Notes: generated by a model from the sequence alone, not told the origin. A stretch of DNA of 64,000 nt from Lachnospiraceae bacterium (GCA_017434885.1 JAFSGE010000020.1:1-64000); one strand, 5' to 3'; shown: positions 8,482 to 17,536, numbered from the stretch's first letter. Numbers and translations are program-made.

Positions 8482-8564
8482 GCCGGTGTGTCGGAATGGC
8501 AGACGAGGCAGACTCAAAATCTGTTGTGGGCAACCACGTGTGGGTTCAAGTCCCACCGCCGGCA
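8482..8564 (+). tRNA. tRNA-Leu (anticodon CAA)
   Basis: The 83-base cloverleaf has acceptor arms GCCGGTG/CGCCGGC with discriminator A, an anticodon loop CTCAAAA giving anticodon CAA (codon UUG), a long class II variable arm as expected for leucine, and a T arm GTGGG-TTCAAGT-CCCAC. The CCA end is not encoded. It lies between lysA and ddh with its own promoter and terminator. Confidence 0.95.
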
Positions 8565-8567
8565 GTG

Positions 8568-8612
8568 AAAAGACCTTATGAATCATTTGATTTGTGAGGT
8601 CTTTTGTTTTTG
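8568..8612 (+). terminator. Intrinsic terminator of tRNA-Leu
   Basis: An 11-bp stem AAAAGACCTTA (8568-8578) / TGAGGTCTTTT (8595-8605) with a 16-base loop is followed by GTTTTTTG. It lies directly before the ribosome site of ddh, so ddh probably needs read-through or a promoter I could not identify. Confidence 0.75.
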
Positions 8613-8638
8613 AAAAATTAGAAAAGAGGAGTAAAGAA

Positions 8639-9622
8639 ATGATTAGAATCGGCATATTAGGATACGGCAATTTAGGAAAAGGCATTGAAAGCGCAATTAC
8701 GCAGAATGCAGATATGGAGCTTAAGGCAGTTTTTACAAGAAGAAATCCTGACAGTGTTACAATCAGAACAGTAGGAGTACCTGTTTTGCACACAGACAAA
8801 TTGCAGGAAATGAAAGAGGAAATCGATGTACTTGTTCTTTGCGGTGGCAGTGCAACGGATTTGCCTGAGCAGACACCTGAATATGCAAAATACTTTAATG
8901 TAGTGGACAGCTTTGATACCCATGCAAGAATACCGGAGCATTTTGCAAATGTAGATAAAGCAGCAAAAGAAAGCGGAAAGACAGCAGTAATTTCCGTAGG
9001 TTGGGATCCTGGAATGTTTTCTTTAAACCGTCTTTATGCAAATGCTATTCTTCCCGAAGGTAAGGATTATACTTTCTGGGGAAAGGGAGTAAGCCAGGGA
9101 CATTCTGATGCAATCAGAAGAGTAGAAGGTGTGAAAAACGGTAAGCAGTATACGATTCCTGTGGAAGCGGCGCTTGAAGCTGTAAGAAGAGGTGAAAATC
9201 CCGAACTGACTACCAGAGAAAAACATATCAGAGAATGTTTTGTCGTGGCAGAGGAAGGTGCTGACCTTGCAAAGATTGAGTCGGAAATCAAAAATATGCC
9301 CAATTATTTTGCGGATTATGATACAACCGTGCATTTCATTACAGAAGAGGAACTGGAAAGAGAGCATAGCGGTATTCCTCATGGTGGTTTTGTGCTCAGA
9401 AGCGGTGTGACAGGAATGAACAGAGAGCATAAACACTTGATTGAATATAGTTTGAAGCTTGATTCCAATCCTGAATTTACAGCATCTGTCATTGCAGCAT
9501 ATGTAAGAGCGGCATACCGCATGAACAAAGAAGGTATGTGTGGTTGTAAAACAGTGTTTGATATTCCGCCTGCATATTTATGTGCACAGTCAGGAGAGGA
9601 ACTTCGCAAAAACCTGTTATAA
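8639..9622 (+). CDS. ddh: meso-Diaminopimelate dehydrogenase
   Basis: Ddh catalyses the one-step NADPH-dependent amination of tetrahydrodipicolinate to meso-diaminopimelate, used for lysine and peptidoglycan. The 327-residue protein starts with a Rossmann motif (IRIGILGYGNLGKGIE) and carries family blocks such as LCGGSATDLPEQTPEY, SVGWDPGMFSLNR, GKGVSQGHSDAIRR and SGVTGMNREHKH. ATG 8639 follows AGAGGA with eight bases between; an upstream in-frame start at 8594 lies in the tRNA terminator and is unlikely. The neighbour lysA uses its product. Confidence 0.95.
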   Translation: MIRIGILGYGNLGKGIESAITQNADMELKAVFTRRNPDSVTIRTVGVPVLHTDKLQEMKEEIDVLVLCGGSATDLPEQTPEYAKYFNVVDSFDTHARIPEHFANVDKAAKESGKTAVISVGWDPGMFSLNRLYANAILPEGKDYTFWGKGVSQGHSDAIRRVEGVKNGKQYTIPVEAALEAVRRGENPELTTREKHIRECFVVAEEGADLAKIESEIKNMPNYFADYDTTVHFITEEELEREHSGIPHGGFVLRSGVTGMNREHKHLIEYSLKLDSNPEFTASVIAAYVRAAYRMNKEGMCGCKTVFDIPPAYLCAQSGEELRKNLL

Positions 9623-9652
9623 GAATTAAGAATAAATTTCATAAAAAGCTAT

Positions 9653-9708
9653 AAATACCGGATAGAATATCAACTACGAAAATCTGATGTTCTATTCGGT
9701 ATTTTTTT
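9653..9708 (+). terminator. Intrinsic terminator after ddh
   Basis: A long stem pairs AAATACCGGATAGAA with TTCTATTCGGTATTT (one or two mismatches) around a ~25-base loop and ends in a run of seven T. Confidence 0.8.
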
Positions 9709-9784
9709 GATTATTTTCTTTTGTTTTGTTCAATACTATATTAAAATATACTTAATAATAAAATGGGGAAAGCGAGGGAGAATG

Positions 9785-10273
9785 ATGAAACTGTTTCAGA
9801 ACTTATTATCGGGAAAAAACAAATGTCGTATCATTGCGCCTGTTAGTGGAAAACTGGTTAGTGTGAAGGAGGCGAAAGACCCTACTTTTCGGGATGAAAT
9901 ATTGGGAAAAAGTGTGACTGTTATACCGAGTGAGAACCGTTTTTATTCACCTGCAGACGGCGTTGTGACAACAGTATTTCCTACAGGACACGCAGTTGCC
10001 ATTACTACAACAGATGGAGCAGAGGTTTTGATTCATGTGGGAATTAATACTGTAAAATTAAACGGGAAATTTTTCAACCTTCATGTAAAGGAGGGGCAGA
10101 AGGTTTCGGCAGGAGATCTTCTTTTAGAGGCAGATATTGAACAGATTCAAAAAGAAGGATATCAAATTATTACCCCTATTATCATTTGTAACACGGATGA
10201 ATTTACAGAAGTTACAAAAACGGAACCCGGAGATATTTCGGTGGGTGATACCGTAATGACTTTGAAAAAATAG
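9785..10273 (+). CDS. PTS EIIA component, glucose/GlcNAc family (Crr-like)
   Basis: This soluble EIIA passes phosphate from HPr to the EIIB domain of the sugar permease. The 162 residues match the glucose-type EIIA fold: PVSGKLVSVKEAKDPTF at the N-terminus, His69 in GHAVAI, and the phospho-accepting His84 in VLIHVGINTVKLNG. ATG 9785 has GAGGG six bases upstream; ATG 9782 is directly before it. It is the first gene of a five-gene unit (EIIA, EI, HPr, EIIBC, NagB) with gaps of 10-40 bases. The substrate is inferred from nagB. Confidence 0.92.
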   Translation: MKLFQNLLSGKNKCRIIAPVSGKLVSVKEAKDPTFRDEILGKSVTVIPSENRFYSPADGVVTTVFPTGHAVAITTTDGAEVLIHVGINTVKLNGKFFNLHVKEGQKVSAGDLLLEADIEQIQKEGYQIITPIIICNTDEFTEVTKTEPGDISVGDTVMTLKK

Positions 10274-10283
10274 GAGACTTTCC

Positions 10284-11897
10284 ATGAAAACATATACCGG
10301 AAATAGTGTATTAAAAGGAATTGCCATAGGGAACATATACAAATATCAAAAGAACAATGCAAAAGCGGAACGGAAGGCAATTATTGATATTGCAGGAGAG
10401 CTTGACCGATTTGAGGATGCGCTTGAAGTGGCAAAAGGACAACTGGAAATTTTATATCGTGAAGCGGTAAATCATGTGGGAGCAGAGCAAGCGTTTATTT
10501 TTGATATTCATAAGATGATGCTTGAGGATGAGGACTACCTGAGTTGTATCAGACAAAGCATTACACAGGGAATTAATGCAGAGTATGCGGTGCAGACGGC
10601 AGGAAAGAAATTTGAAGAATTGTTTGCGTCTATGGATGATGAATATATGAAGGCAAGAGCTGTAGATATGAGAGATATATCTGACAGAGTGCTTTCGGTG
10701 TTGATGGGGACGGCAGGCGATGAAATTACTGCGAAAGGACCTGTAATTGTAATTGCTGATGATTTGACACCCAGTGAAACCGTCAAGATGGACAAAAGCA
10801 AGATTCTTGCATTTGTTACCATAAAAGGGTCATTAAATTCCCATACGGCAATTCTTGCAAGGAGTATGAATATTCCGTCTTTGGTGAATACATCTCTGTT
10901 ATTCGAGGAGATATCGGACGGTATGCTGGCGGTAGTAGACGGATTTACCGGAAAACTGATTGTAAATCCGGATGAAAAAGTGTATGCAGAAATGCTTCAA
11001 AAACAAGAAAACTGGCACTTGGAGGAAGCAGAATATAAGCTGCTTAAAGGAAAAGAAAATGTAACAACAGGCGGTAAAAGCATTGAGATATATGCCAATA
11101 TCGGAAATGTAAGTGATATTGACAGTGTGATAGAGTCAGATGCAGGAGGAATCGGACTGTTTCGAAGTGAGTTTTTGTATTTGGGAAGAGAAGATTTTCC
11201 TTCGGAAGAGGAACAGTACCGGTGTTATAAAAAAGTTATTGATGCCATGGACGGTAAAAAAGTAATTATCAGGACACTGGATATCGGTGCAGATAAAAAG
11301 GCAGATTACTTTCAGCTTGAGAGTGAGGAGAATCCTGCATTGGGATATCGCGCTATCCGAATCTGCCTTGACAAACCTGAAATATTTGAGACACAGCTTC
11401 GTGCAATTTACAGAGCAGCGGCCGGTGCAAAGGTAGGAATTATGTTTCCCATGATTATTTCTATTGAAGAAATAACCCGGATAAAAGAAATTGTAACCCG
11501 GGTAAAGGAGGACTTGAAAAGGGAAGGTTATCAAATCGGGGAAGCAGAACTGGGAATTATGGTGGAAACTCCTGCGGCGGCACTGATGGCAGACGAGCTT
11601 GCAAAAGAAGTTGATTTTTTCAGTATAGGAACCAATGATTTGACACAATATACTTTAGCAATTGACAGACAGAATCCTAAGTTAGAGAAGTACTGTGATA
11701 CGCATCATCCGGCAGTTCTTAGGCTGATTCGGATGATTACGGAAAGTGCTCATAAGGCAGGTATATGGGTGGGAATCTGCGGGGAACTGGCCGGAGATAC
11801 TGACCTTACAGCTACTTTTCTTGATATGGGAATTGATGAACTGAGTGTTTCACCTTCATTGGTACTTCGGGTGAGAGGGGCAGTAAGAAAAATATGA
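10284..11897 (+). CDS. ptsI: PTS enzyme I (phosphoenolpyruvate-protein phosphotransferase)
   Basis: Enzyme I takes phosphate from phosphoenolpyruvate and gives it to HPr. The 537-residue protein has the phosphohistidine site GSLNSHTAILARSMNIP (His187), the PEP-binding barrel with GIGLFRSEFLY and EENPALGYRAIR, and the catalytic cysteine in WVGICGELAGD. It is somewhat shorter than the usual ~575 residues, mainly near the C-terminus. It lies 10 bases after the EIIA gene and 21 before HPr. Whether it is the only EI or one dedicated to this operon cannot be told from this window. Confidence 0.95.
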   Translation: MKTYTGNSVLKGIAIGNIYKYQKNNAKAERKAIIDIAGELDRFEDALEVAKGQLEILYREAVNHVGAEQAFIFDIHKMMLEDEDYLSCIRQSITQGINAEYAVQTAGKKFEELFASMDDEYMKARAVDMRDISDRVLSVLMGTAGDEITAKGPVIVIADDLTPSETVKMDKSKILAFVTIKGSLNSHTAILARSMNIPSLVNTSLLFEEISDGMLAVVDGFTGKLIVNPDEKVYAEMLQKQENWHLEEAEYKLLKGKENVTTGGKSIEIYANIGNVSDIDSVIESDAGGIGLFRSEFLYLGREDFPSEEEQYRCYKKVIDAMDGKKVIIRTLDIGADKKADYFQLESEENPALGYRAIRICLDKPEIFETQLRAIYRAAAGAKVGIMFPMIISIEEITRIKEIVTRVKEDLKREGYQIGEAELGIMVETPAAALMADELAKEVDFFSIGTNDLTQYTLAIDRQNPKLEKYCDTHHPAVLRLIRMITESAHKAGIWVGICGELAGDTDLTATFLDMGIDELSVSPSLVLRVRGAVRKI

Positions 11898-11918
11898 TAT
11901 TAAGAAAAGAGGCAGTAA

Positions 11919-12176
11919 ATGAAAGAATTTGACTATGTGATAGCAGACCCGGTTGGGGTGCATGCAAGACCGGCAGGGCTTTTGGTAAAGAAAGCCTCCG
12001 AATTCAAAAGTGAAATTATCATCAGCAACGGTGAAAAAAGTGCAGAAGCAAAAAAGCTGATTTCGCTTATGGGACTGGGAATCAGAAACGGTGATAAAAT
12101 TCATTGTAGGATAGAGGGAGAAGACGAGGAAGATGCACTTTTGGAAATGCAAAATTTTTTCCGTGAGAATTTGTAA
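11919..12176 (+). CDS. ptsH: HPr-like phosphocarrier lacking the regulatory serine
   Basis: HPr relays phosphate from enzyme I to EIIA. The 85-residue protein has phosphorylated His15 in GVHARPAG. In typical Firmicute HPr, Ser46 is phosphorylated by HPr kinase for carbon catabolite repression; here the aligned segment reads EAKKLISLMGLG, with lysine at position 46, and the only nearby serine (Ser49) falls where glycine or lysine is usual. It therefore looks like a transport-only HPr serving the surrounding PTS operon. Another, Ser46-bearing HPr would be expected elsewhere in the genome. Confidence 0.9.
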   Translation: MKEFDYVIADPVGVHARPAGLLVKKASEFKSEIIISNGEKSAEAKKLISLMGLGIRNGDKIHCRIEGEDEEDALLEMQNFFRENL

Positions 12177-12194
12177 AGGAAAGGGGAATTTGTG

Positions 12195-13685
12195 ATGAAA
12201 TATTTGCAGAAACTTGGAAAATCATTGATGCTTCCGGTTGCGGTACTCCCCATCTGCGGTATTTTGATGGGAATCGGTTATGCATTGTGTCCTGCAACCA
12301 TGCAGGGCGGTGAAATTACCGGTATTATAAATATCATCGGGTTTTTCCTGGTAAAAGCGGGCGGTGCGCTGATTGATAATATGGCACTTTTGTTTGTAAT
12401 CGGTGTAGGCGTGGGAATGGCAGATGACCATGACGGAACGGCAGGTCTTGCAGCATTTGCTTCGTGGCTGATGATTACCACATTGCTGTCTGTAGGTACA
12501 GTAACTACCTTATTGCCTGACGTGGCAGAAGATACGGCAAGAACACTTGCTTTTGAAAAAATAAACAATCCTTTTATCGGAATTTTATCGGGAATTATCG
12601 GAGCTGCCTGTTATAATCGGTTTAAGTCAGTGAAACTTCCCGACTGGCTTTCCTTTTTCAGCGGAAAACGGTGTGTGGCCATTGTGGCGGGAATAGTTTC
12701 CATTATTGTTTCGGCGATATTACTGTTTACATGGCCCGTTGTGTTTGGCGCTCTGATTAGTGTAGGAAATGCCATTGCAAAGATGGGACCTTTGGGAGCA
12801 GGTATTTATGCCTTTTTAAACAGACTGTTAATTCCAACGGGACTGCATCATGCGCTGAACAATGTATTCTGGTTTGATACTATCGGACTTGGTGATTTGA
12901 CACATTTCTGGGCAGGAGAGATTAGCGGAGACGTATCCTGGAGTCTGGGTATGTATATGTCCGGTTTTTTCCCGTGTATGATGTTTGGTGTTCCCGGAGC
13001 TGCACTTGCCATGATTCAGACCGCAAAAGAAGGCAGGAGAAAAGTAGCAATCGGGTTGGTAGCCTCGGCCGCAGTTTGCTCTTTTGTGTGCGGAGTAACA
13101 GAACCTTTTGAATTTTCATTTATGTTCCTCGCACCGGTATTATATCTGATTTATTCGCTCCTCTACGGAATTTTTACGGTGATTACCGTGCTTGTAGGAT
13201 TCCGTGCCGGCTTTAGTTTTTCAGCAGGAGCAACGGATTTACTTTTTTCATCATCTCTGCCTGCGGCAGAGAATACCTGGATGATTCTTCCTCTGGGAGC
13301 TGCGGCATTTGTAGTATTTTATCTGGTGTTCCGTTTCGCCATCCTTAAATTTGATTTGAAGACGCCCGGCAGAGAAGATGATGACCGGGATGAAAAAGAG
13401 AAAATCATGCAGAACGATAAGAAAAAGGGAGCTTCCGGAAGTGAATCTTATGAGGAAGCGGCAAGGCTGATTGTAGAGGGACTTGGCGGAAAAGAGAATA
13501 TTGCATCTCTTGATAACTGTATCACCAGACTCCGTATTGAGATTAAAGATGCCGATAAAGTGGATGAAAGTAAGATAAAAGCGGCAAATGTGGCAGGAAT
13601 TATGCGACCCGGAAAAACTTCCGTGCAAATTATTATCGGAACAAAAGTACAATTTGTTGCAGATGAGATAAAAAAGGTGTTATAA
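12195..13685 (+). CDS. PTS EIIBC component, N-acetylglucosamine/glucose family (NagE-like)
   Basis: This membrane permease imports and phosphorylates a hexose. Residues 1-~390 form the EIIC domain with about ten membrane segments and the family signatures FLNRLLIPTGLHHALNN and GVTEPFEFSFMF. A charged linker (~395-415) leads to an EIIB domain with the phosphocysteine Cys442 in LDNCITRLR. ATG 12195 follows GGAAAGGGG; a GTG directly upstream is an alternative start. The following nagB supports N-acetylglucosamine as substrate, though glucose-type permeases are closely related. The EIIA domain is supplied by the separate gene at 9785. Confidence 0.9.
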   Translation: MKYLQKLGKSLMLPVAVLPICGILMGIGYALCPATMQGGEITGIINIIGFFLVKAGGALIDNMALLFVIGVGVGMADDHDGTAGLAAFASWLMITTLLSVGTVTTLLPDVAEDTARTLAFEKINNPFIGILSGIIGAACYNRFKSVKLPDWLSFFSGKRCVAIVAGIVSIIVSAILLFTWPVVFGALISVGNAIAKMGPLGAGIYAFLNRLLIPTGLHHALNNVFWFDTIGLGDLTHFWAGEISGDVSWSLGMYMSGFFPCMMFGVPGAALAMIQTAKEGRRKVAIGLVASAAVCSFVCGVTEPFEFSFMFLAPVLYLIYSLLYGIFTVITVLVGFRAGFSFSAGATDLLFSSSLPAAENTWMILPLGAAAFVVFYLVFRFAILKFDLKTPGREDDDRDEKEKIMQNDKKKGASGSESYEEAARLIVEGLGGKENIASLDNCITRLRIEIKDADKVDESKIKAANVAGIMRPGKTSVQIIIGTKVQFVADEIKKVL

Positions 13686-13723
13686 TAGGTAGCAGACTTT
13701 TTTATGTAAAGGAGAATACGAAA

Positions 13724-14449
13724 ATGAGAATAATTAGAGCAAAAGATTATGATGACATGAGCAGAAAGGCAGCAAACATTATTGCAGCCCAGATGATTAT
13801 GAAGCCTGACTGTGTTCTTGGTCTGGCAACAGGTTCCACACCTATCGGAACTTATGCGCAGCTTGTGGATGCATATCAGAAAGGTGACCTTGATTTTTCC
13901 ACCATTACAACTGTAAATCTGGATGAGTATAAGGGAATTACAAGGGACAACGACCAAAGCTACTATTATTTCATGAACGATAATTTATTCAGTAAGGTAA
14001 ATATTGATAAGGCGCGTACCTTCCTTCCCGATGGCATGGAAGCAGACAGCAAAAAGGCATGTGAAGAATACGACAAGATTGTAGAGCAGGTCGGCGGACA
14101 GGATTTACAGCTTCTCGGACTTGGTCACAACGGACACATCGGTTTTAACGAGCCCAGTGATGTATTCAAATCAGGTACCCATTGTGTAGATTTAACAGAA
14201 TCTACGATTAAAGCAAACCAGAGATTCTTTGCAAGCTATGATGATGTTCCCAAACAGGCATATACCATGGGTATTAAGACTATTATGTCGGCAAAGAAAA
14301 TTCTTGTTGTGGTAAGCGGCGCAGATAAGGCAGCCATCTTAAAGGAAGTTGTGACAGGACCTATTACCCCTAAGGTGCAGGCATCTATTTTACAGCTTCA
14401 TGATGATGTAACAATCGTGGCGGATGAAGCAGCTTTGTCCATGTTATAG
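13724..14449 (+). CDS. nagB: Glucosamine-6-phosphate deaminase
   Basis: NagB converts glucosamine 6-phosphate into fructose 6-phosphate and ammonia. The 241-residue protein shows LATGSTPIGTY (phosphate loop), the catalytic aspartate in VNLDEYKGI, and GLGHNGHIGFNEPSD with active-site His and Glu. Length fits the short Firmicute NagB form. It follows the EIIBC gene by 38 bases with AAGGAG ahead of ATG 13724, and ends the PTS operon before a strong terminator. The deacetylase NagA, needed between the PTS and NagB for N-acetylglucosamine, is not in this operon. Confidence 0.96.
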   Translation: MRIIRAKDYDDMSRKAANIIAAQMIMKPDCVLGLATGSTPIGTYAQLVDAYQKGDLDFSTITTVNLDEYKGITRDNDQSYYYFMNDNLFSKVNIDKARTFLPDGMEADSKKACEEYDKIVEQVGGQDLQLLGLGHNGHIGFNEPSDVFKSGTHCVDLTESTIKANQRFFASYDDVPKQAYTMGIKTIMSAKKILVVVSGADKAAILKEVVTGPITPKVQASILQLHDDVTIVADEAALSML

Positions 14450-14457
14450 AGTGAATG

Positions 14458-14484
14458 AAAAGAGGGGAAAACCCTCTTTTCTTT
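14458..14484 (+). terminator. Intrinsic terminator of the PTS/nagB operon
   Basis: AAAAGAGGG (14458-14466) pairs with CCCTCTTTT (14472-14480) around a five-base loop, followed by CTTTATG. Confidence 0.8.
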
Positions 14485-14543
14485 ATGTCTGTTTTGGTGT
14501 ATATTTATGTATGGAGCAATAGTTACTTAAATGAGGAATTGCG

Positions 14544-14867
14544 ATGAAGTGCAAAGAGACAGAGAAGATGATTCCTTTATTTCTGGAGGATGAATTAGAC
14601 ACAGAAGAATTACGTGAATTCATGGAACACATAGATAAATGTGCGGAATGCAAGGAAGAACTTTCCATTCAGTTTCTTGTCACGGAAGGACTATCCAGAT
14701 TGGAAGCGGGAAATGTATTTGATTTGCAGCATGAACTGGATGACAGAATGGGAAATGCAGACCATTCTTTAAAGCGAAGGGAAAATATGCAATGGCTTTT
14801 GTACGGACTGGAAGGACTTGTGGTTTTAGCCATTATTATTTTAATCGGAATGCTTGTACTATTATAA
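14544..14867 (+). CDS. Small zinc-finger membrane protein (anti-sigma-factor-like)
   Basis: The 107-residue protein has an N-terminal zf-HC2-like motif: Cys3, then HIDKCAECKEEL giving His-x3-Cys-x2-Cys, the ZAS signature of anti-sigma factors. A transmembrane helix (~residues 84-105, LLYGLEGLVVLAIIILIG) ends the chain. This layout places the zinc domain in the cytoplasm. No sigma factor gene is adjacent, which is unusual because anti-sigma genes normally follow their sigma gene; polA starts 15 bases downstream. It could be an orphan anti-sigma or a general membrane zinc-finger protein. Confidence 0.7.
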   Translation: MKCKETEKMIPLFLEDELDTEELREFMEHIDKCAECKEELSIQFLVTEGLSRLEAGNVFDLQHELDDRMGNADHSLKRRENMQWLLYGLEGLVVLAIIILIGMLVLL

Positions 14868-14882
14868 AAGTTAGGTGAGAAA

Positions 14883-17534
14883 ATGAGCAAGTTAGTTTTA
14901 ATAGATGGACACAGTATCTTAAACAGAGCATTTTACGGAGTACCGGATTTGAGCAACAGCGCCGGACTTCATACAAATGCTGTTTTTGGATTCCTCAATA
15001 TTATGTTTAAAATTCTGGACGAGGAAAAGCCTGATTATTTGACGGTTGCATTTGATGTAAAGGCACCTACATTCCGTCATGAAATTTATAAGGAGTATAA
15101 AGGAACCAGAAAGCCTATGCCGGAGGAACTTCGTGAGCAGGTGCCGGTGATGAAAGAAGTGCTTCTTGCAATGGGAATTACTGTAGTAGAGATGTCCGGC
15201 TATGAAGCTGATGATATTTTGGGAACGCTTGCCAAAAGAGCGGAAAAAGAGGGAATGAATGTCTCTTTGGTTTCCGGGGACAGAGATTTGCTTCAGATAG
15301 CAACCGATAAAATTAAAATCAGAATTCCCAAAACAAAAGGAAGTAAGACAGAAATAGAAGATTATTATGCCAAAGATGTAGAGGAAAAGTATCAGGTAAA
15401 TCCTGTTCAGTTTATTGATTTAAAAGCACTGATGGGAGATACTGCGGATAATATTCCCGGTGTTCCTAAAGTGGGTGAGAAGACAGCTACTCAGCTTATG
15501 GTAGAATTTGGCAGTCTGGACGGTATCTACGAGCACTTGGAAGAAGTGACTAAGAAAGCAATCAAAGAATCCTTACAGGAAAATAAGGAACTTGCCTATC
15601 TGAGCAAAACCCTTGCCACGATTAACACAGACAGTCCTGTGGAATTATCATTTGAAAATGCACAGGTAAAAGACTTCTATACAGAAGAGGCATACAAAAT
15701 ATTCAAAAAATTAGAGTTTAAGCACCTTCTTGCCAAGTTTGAAAAAGGAATCTCCAACGAAGAAATTACTGCCAAGTTTTACATGGTAAGTGACTTCGGA
15801 AAAGCAGAGGAAGTTTTTGAAGCGGCAAAGAAAGAGGCAAAAGAAAAACAGGAAGAAATCGGATTTTATGTCCTTTCGGATGAGACGAGGAAAGAGTTAC
15901 AGTCAGTGGCACTCTCACTTTCCGGTGGAAACACGTATTTCATGAAAGCGGAAGGCTTTTTGACATCCGCATATCTGAGCGGGAAGCTCTCAGCACTTGC
16001 AAAGGAAGCAAGGCTTTCCTGCGGAGATATCAAAAACAGTTATGCTTTTTTGAAAACGGATGATACAGAGCGTTTTTTTGATGTGGTATTGGCTGCTTAT
16101 CTGCTGAATCCGCTAAAAAATGATTATACCATAGAAGATATTGCCAATGAGCATTTGGGACTGATGGTTTCCGACCGTGTGCAGCGGTTTGGAAAGATGA
16201 GCCTTTCAAAGGCGCTGGAAGAAAAAACAGAAGAATTTTGCGAATATGCCTGTTATCTTGCGTATATCAGTAAAACAGCAACACCGGTGCTTCGAAAAAA
16301 CTTGGAAGAAACGGGTATGTATAAGCTGATGCAGGAAATTGAAATGCCGCTTACCTATGTGCTTTATGATATGGAGAAGGAAGGCATTAAGGTTAAACCG
16401 GAAGCATTAAAGAGTTACGGAGAAACCTTGTCAGGCAGAATTGTGGAACTGGAGAAACAGATTTACGAAAAGGCCGGTGTGGAATTTAACATCAATTCTC
16501 CCAAACAGCTTGGAGAAGTGTTGTTTGAACAATTGCAGATTCCCGGTGGCAAAAAGACAAAGACCGGATATTCCACTGCGGCGGATGTACTTGAAAAGCT
16601 TTCCGGTGAATATCCCATCGTGACAGATATTTTGGAATACCGTGGTCTTGCAAAGCTGAAATCCACCTATGCAGACGGACTTTCTGCTTATATTGGAGAA
16701 GAGGACAGAATACATTCTACGTTTAATCAGACCATAACGGCAACGGGCAGAATCAGTTCTACGGAACCGAACCTTCAGAACATTCCGATGCGTATGGAAC
16801 TTGGAAGACAAATCAGAAAGGTGTTTATTCCCAAAGACGGATACCTGTTTACCGATGCAGACTATTCTCAGATTGAGCTGAGAGTTCTTGCCCATATGTC
16901 AGGAGATGATCAGCTTATTGAGGCATATAAGACAGATGCGGATATCCATAGAATTACGGCATCTAAGGTATTTAAGACACCATTTGATGAGGTGACGGAT
17001 TTACAGAGAAGAAATGCCAAGGCGGTAAACTTTGGTATTGTATACGGAATCAGTTCCTTTGGATTAAGCCAGGACCTTAGTATTACCAAGAAGGAAGCGG
17101 CGGAATACATTGAACAGTATTTTAATACGTATCCCGGTATTAAACAGTTTTTGGACAATGCAGTGGCGCAGGCGAAGGAAACAGGTTATGTGACCACCAT
17201 GTTTGGCAGAAGAAGACCGGTGCCGGAGCTTTCTTCCGGTAATTTCATGCAACGTTCTTTCGGTGAAAGAGTGGCGATGAATTCCCCCATTCAGGGAAGC
17301 GCGGCAGACATTATCAAAATTGCCATGATACGTGTTTACAGACGGCTCAAAGAAGAGGGGCTTGCATCCAAATTAATTTTACAGGTGCATGACGAACTTT
17401 TGATTGAGACAAAGGAAGATGAAAAAGAGCAGGTGGCGTTGATTTTGGAGGAAGAGATGAAGGGCGCGGCAAATCTTGCGGTAAGTCTGGAAATCGACCT
17501 TCATACAGGCGCGAACTGGTATGAGGCAAAATAA
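14883..17534 (+). CDS. polA: DNA polymerase I
   Basis: PolA fills gaps and removes RNA primers. The 883-residue protein has an N-terminal 5'-nuclease domain (~1-290; YEADDILGTLAKRAE, SGDRDLLQ, MGDTADNIPG), a middle 3'-5' exonuclease-like domain (~315-480), and a C-terminal polymerase domain with motif A DADYSQIELRVLAH, motif B RRNAKAVNFGIVYG and motif C QVHDELLIE. The DxE exonuclease motif is not visible in the middle domain, so proofreading is probably lost, as in several Gram-positive Pol I enzymes. It is followed two bases later by coaE, a common gene order. Confidence 0.97.
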   Translation: MSKLVLIDGHSILNRAFYGVPDLSNSAGLHTNAVFGFLNIMFKILDEEKPDYLTVAFDVKAPTFRHEIYKEYKGTRKPMPEELREQVPVMKEVLLAMGITVVEMSGYEADDILGTLAKRAEKEGMNVSLVSGDRDLLQIATDKIKIRIPKTKGSKTEIEDYYAKDVEEKYQVNPVQFIDLKALMGDTADNIPGVPKVGEKTATQLMVEFGSLDGIYEHLEEVTKKAIKESLQENKELAYLSKTLATINTDSPVELSFENAQVKDFYTEEAYKIFKKLEFKHLLAKFEKGISNEEITAKFYMVSDFGKAEEVFEAAKKEAKEKQEEIGFYVLSDETRKELQSVALSLSGGNTYFMKAEGFLTSAYLSGKLSALAKEARLSCGDIKNSYAFLKTDDTERFFDVVLAAYLLNPLKNDYTIEDIANEHLGLMVSDRVQRFGKMSLSKALEEKTEEFCEYACYLAYISKTATPVLRKNLEETGMYKLMQEIEMPLTYVLYDMEKEGIKVKPEALKSYGETLSGRIVELEKQIYEKAGVEFNINSPKQLGEVLFEQLQIPGGKKTKTGYSTAADVLEKLSGEYPIVTDILEYRGLAKLKSTYADGLSAYIGEEDRIHSTFNQTITATGRISSTEPNLQNIPMRMELGRQIRKVFIPKDGYLFTDADYSQIELRVLAHMSGDDQLIEAYKTDADIHRITASKVFKTPFDEVTDLQRRNAKAVNFGIVYGISSFGLSQDLSITKKEAAEYIEQYFNTYPGIKQFLDNAVAQAKETGYVTTMFGRRRPVPELSSGNFMQRSFGERVAMNSPIQGSAADIIKIAMIRVYRRLKEEGLASKLILQVHDELLIETKEDEKEQVALILEEEMKGAANLAVSLEIDLHTGANWYEAK

Positions 17535-17536
17535 CC

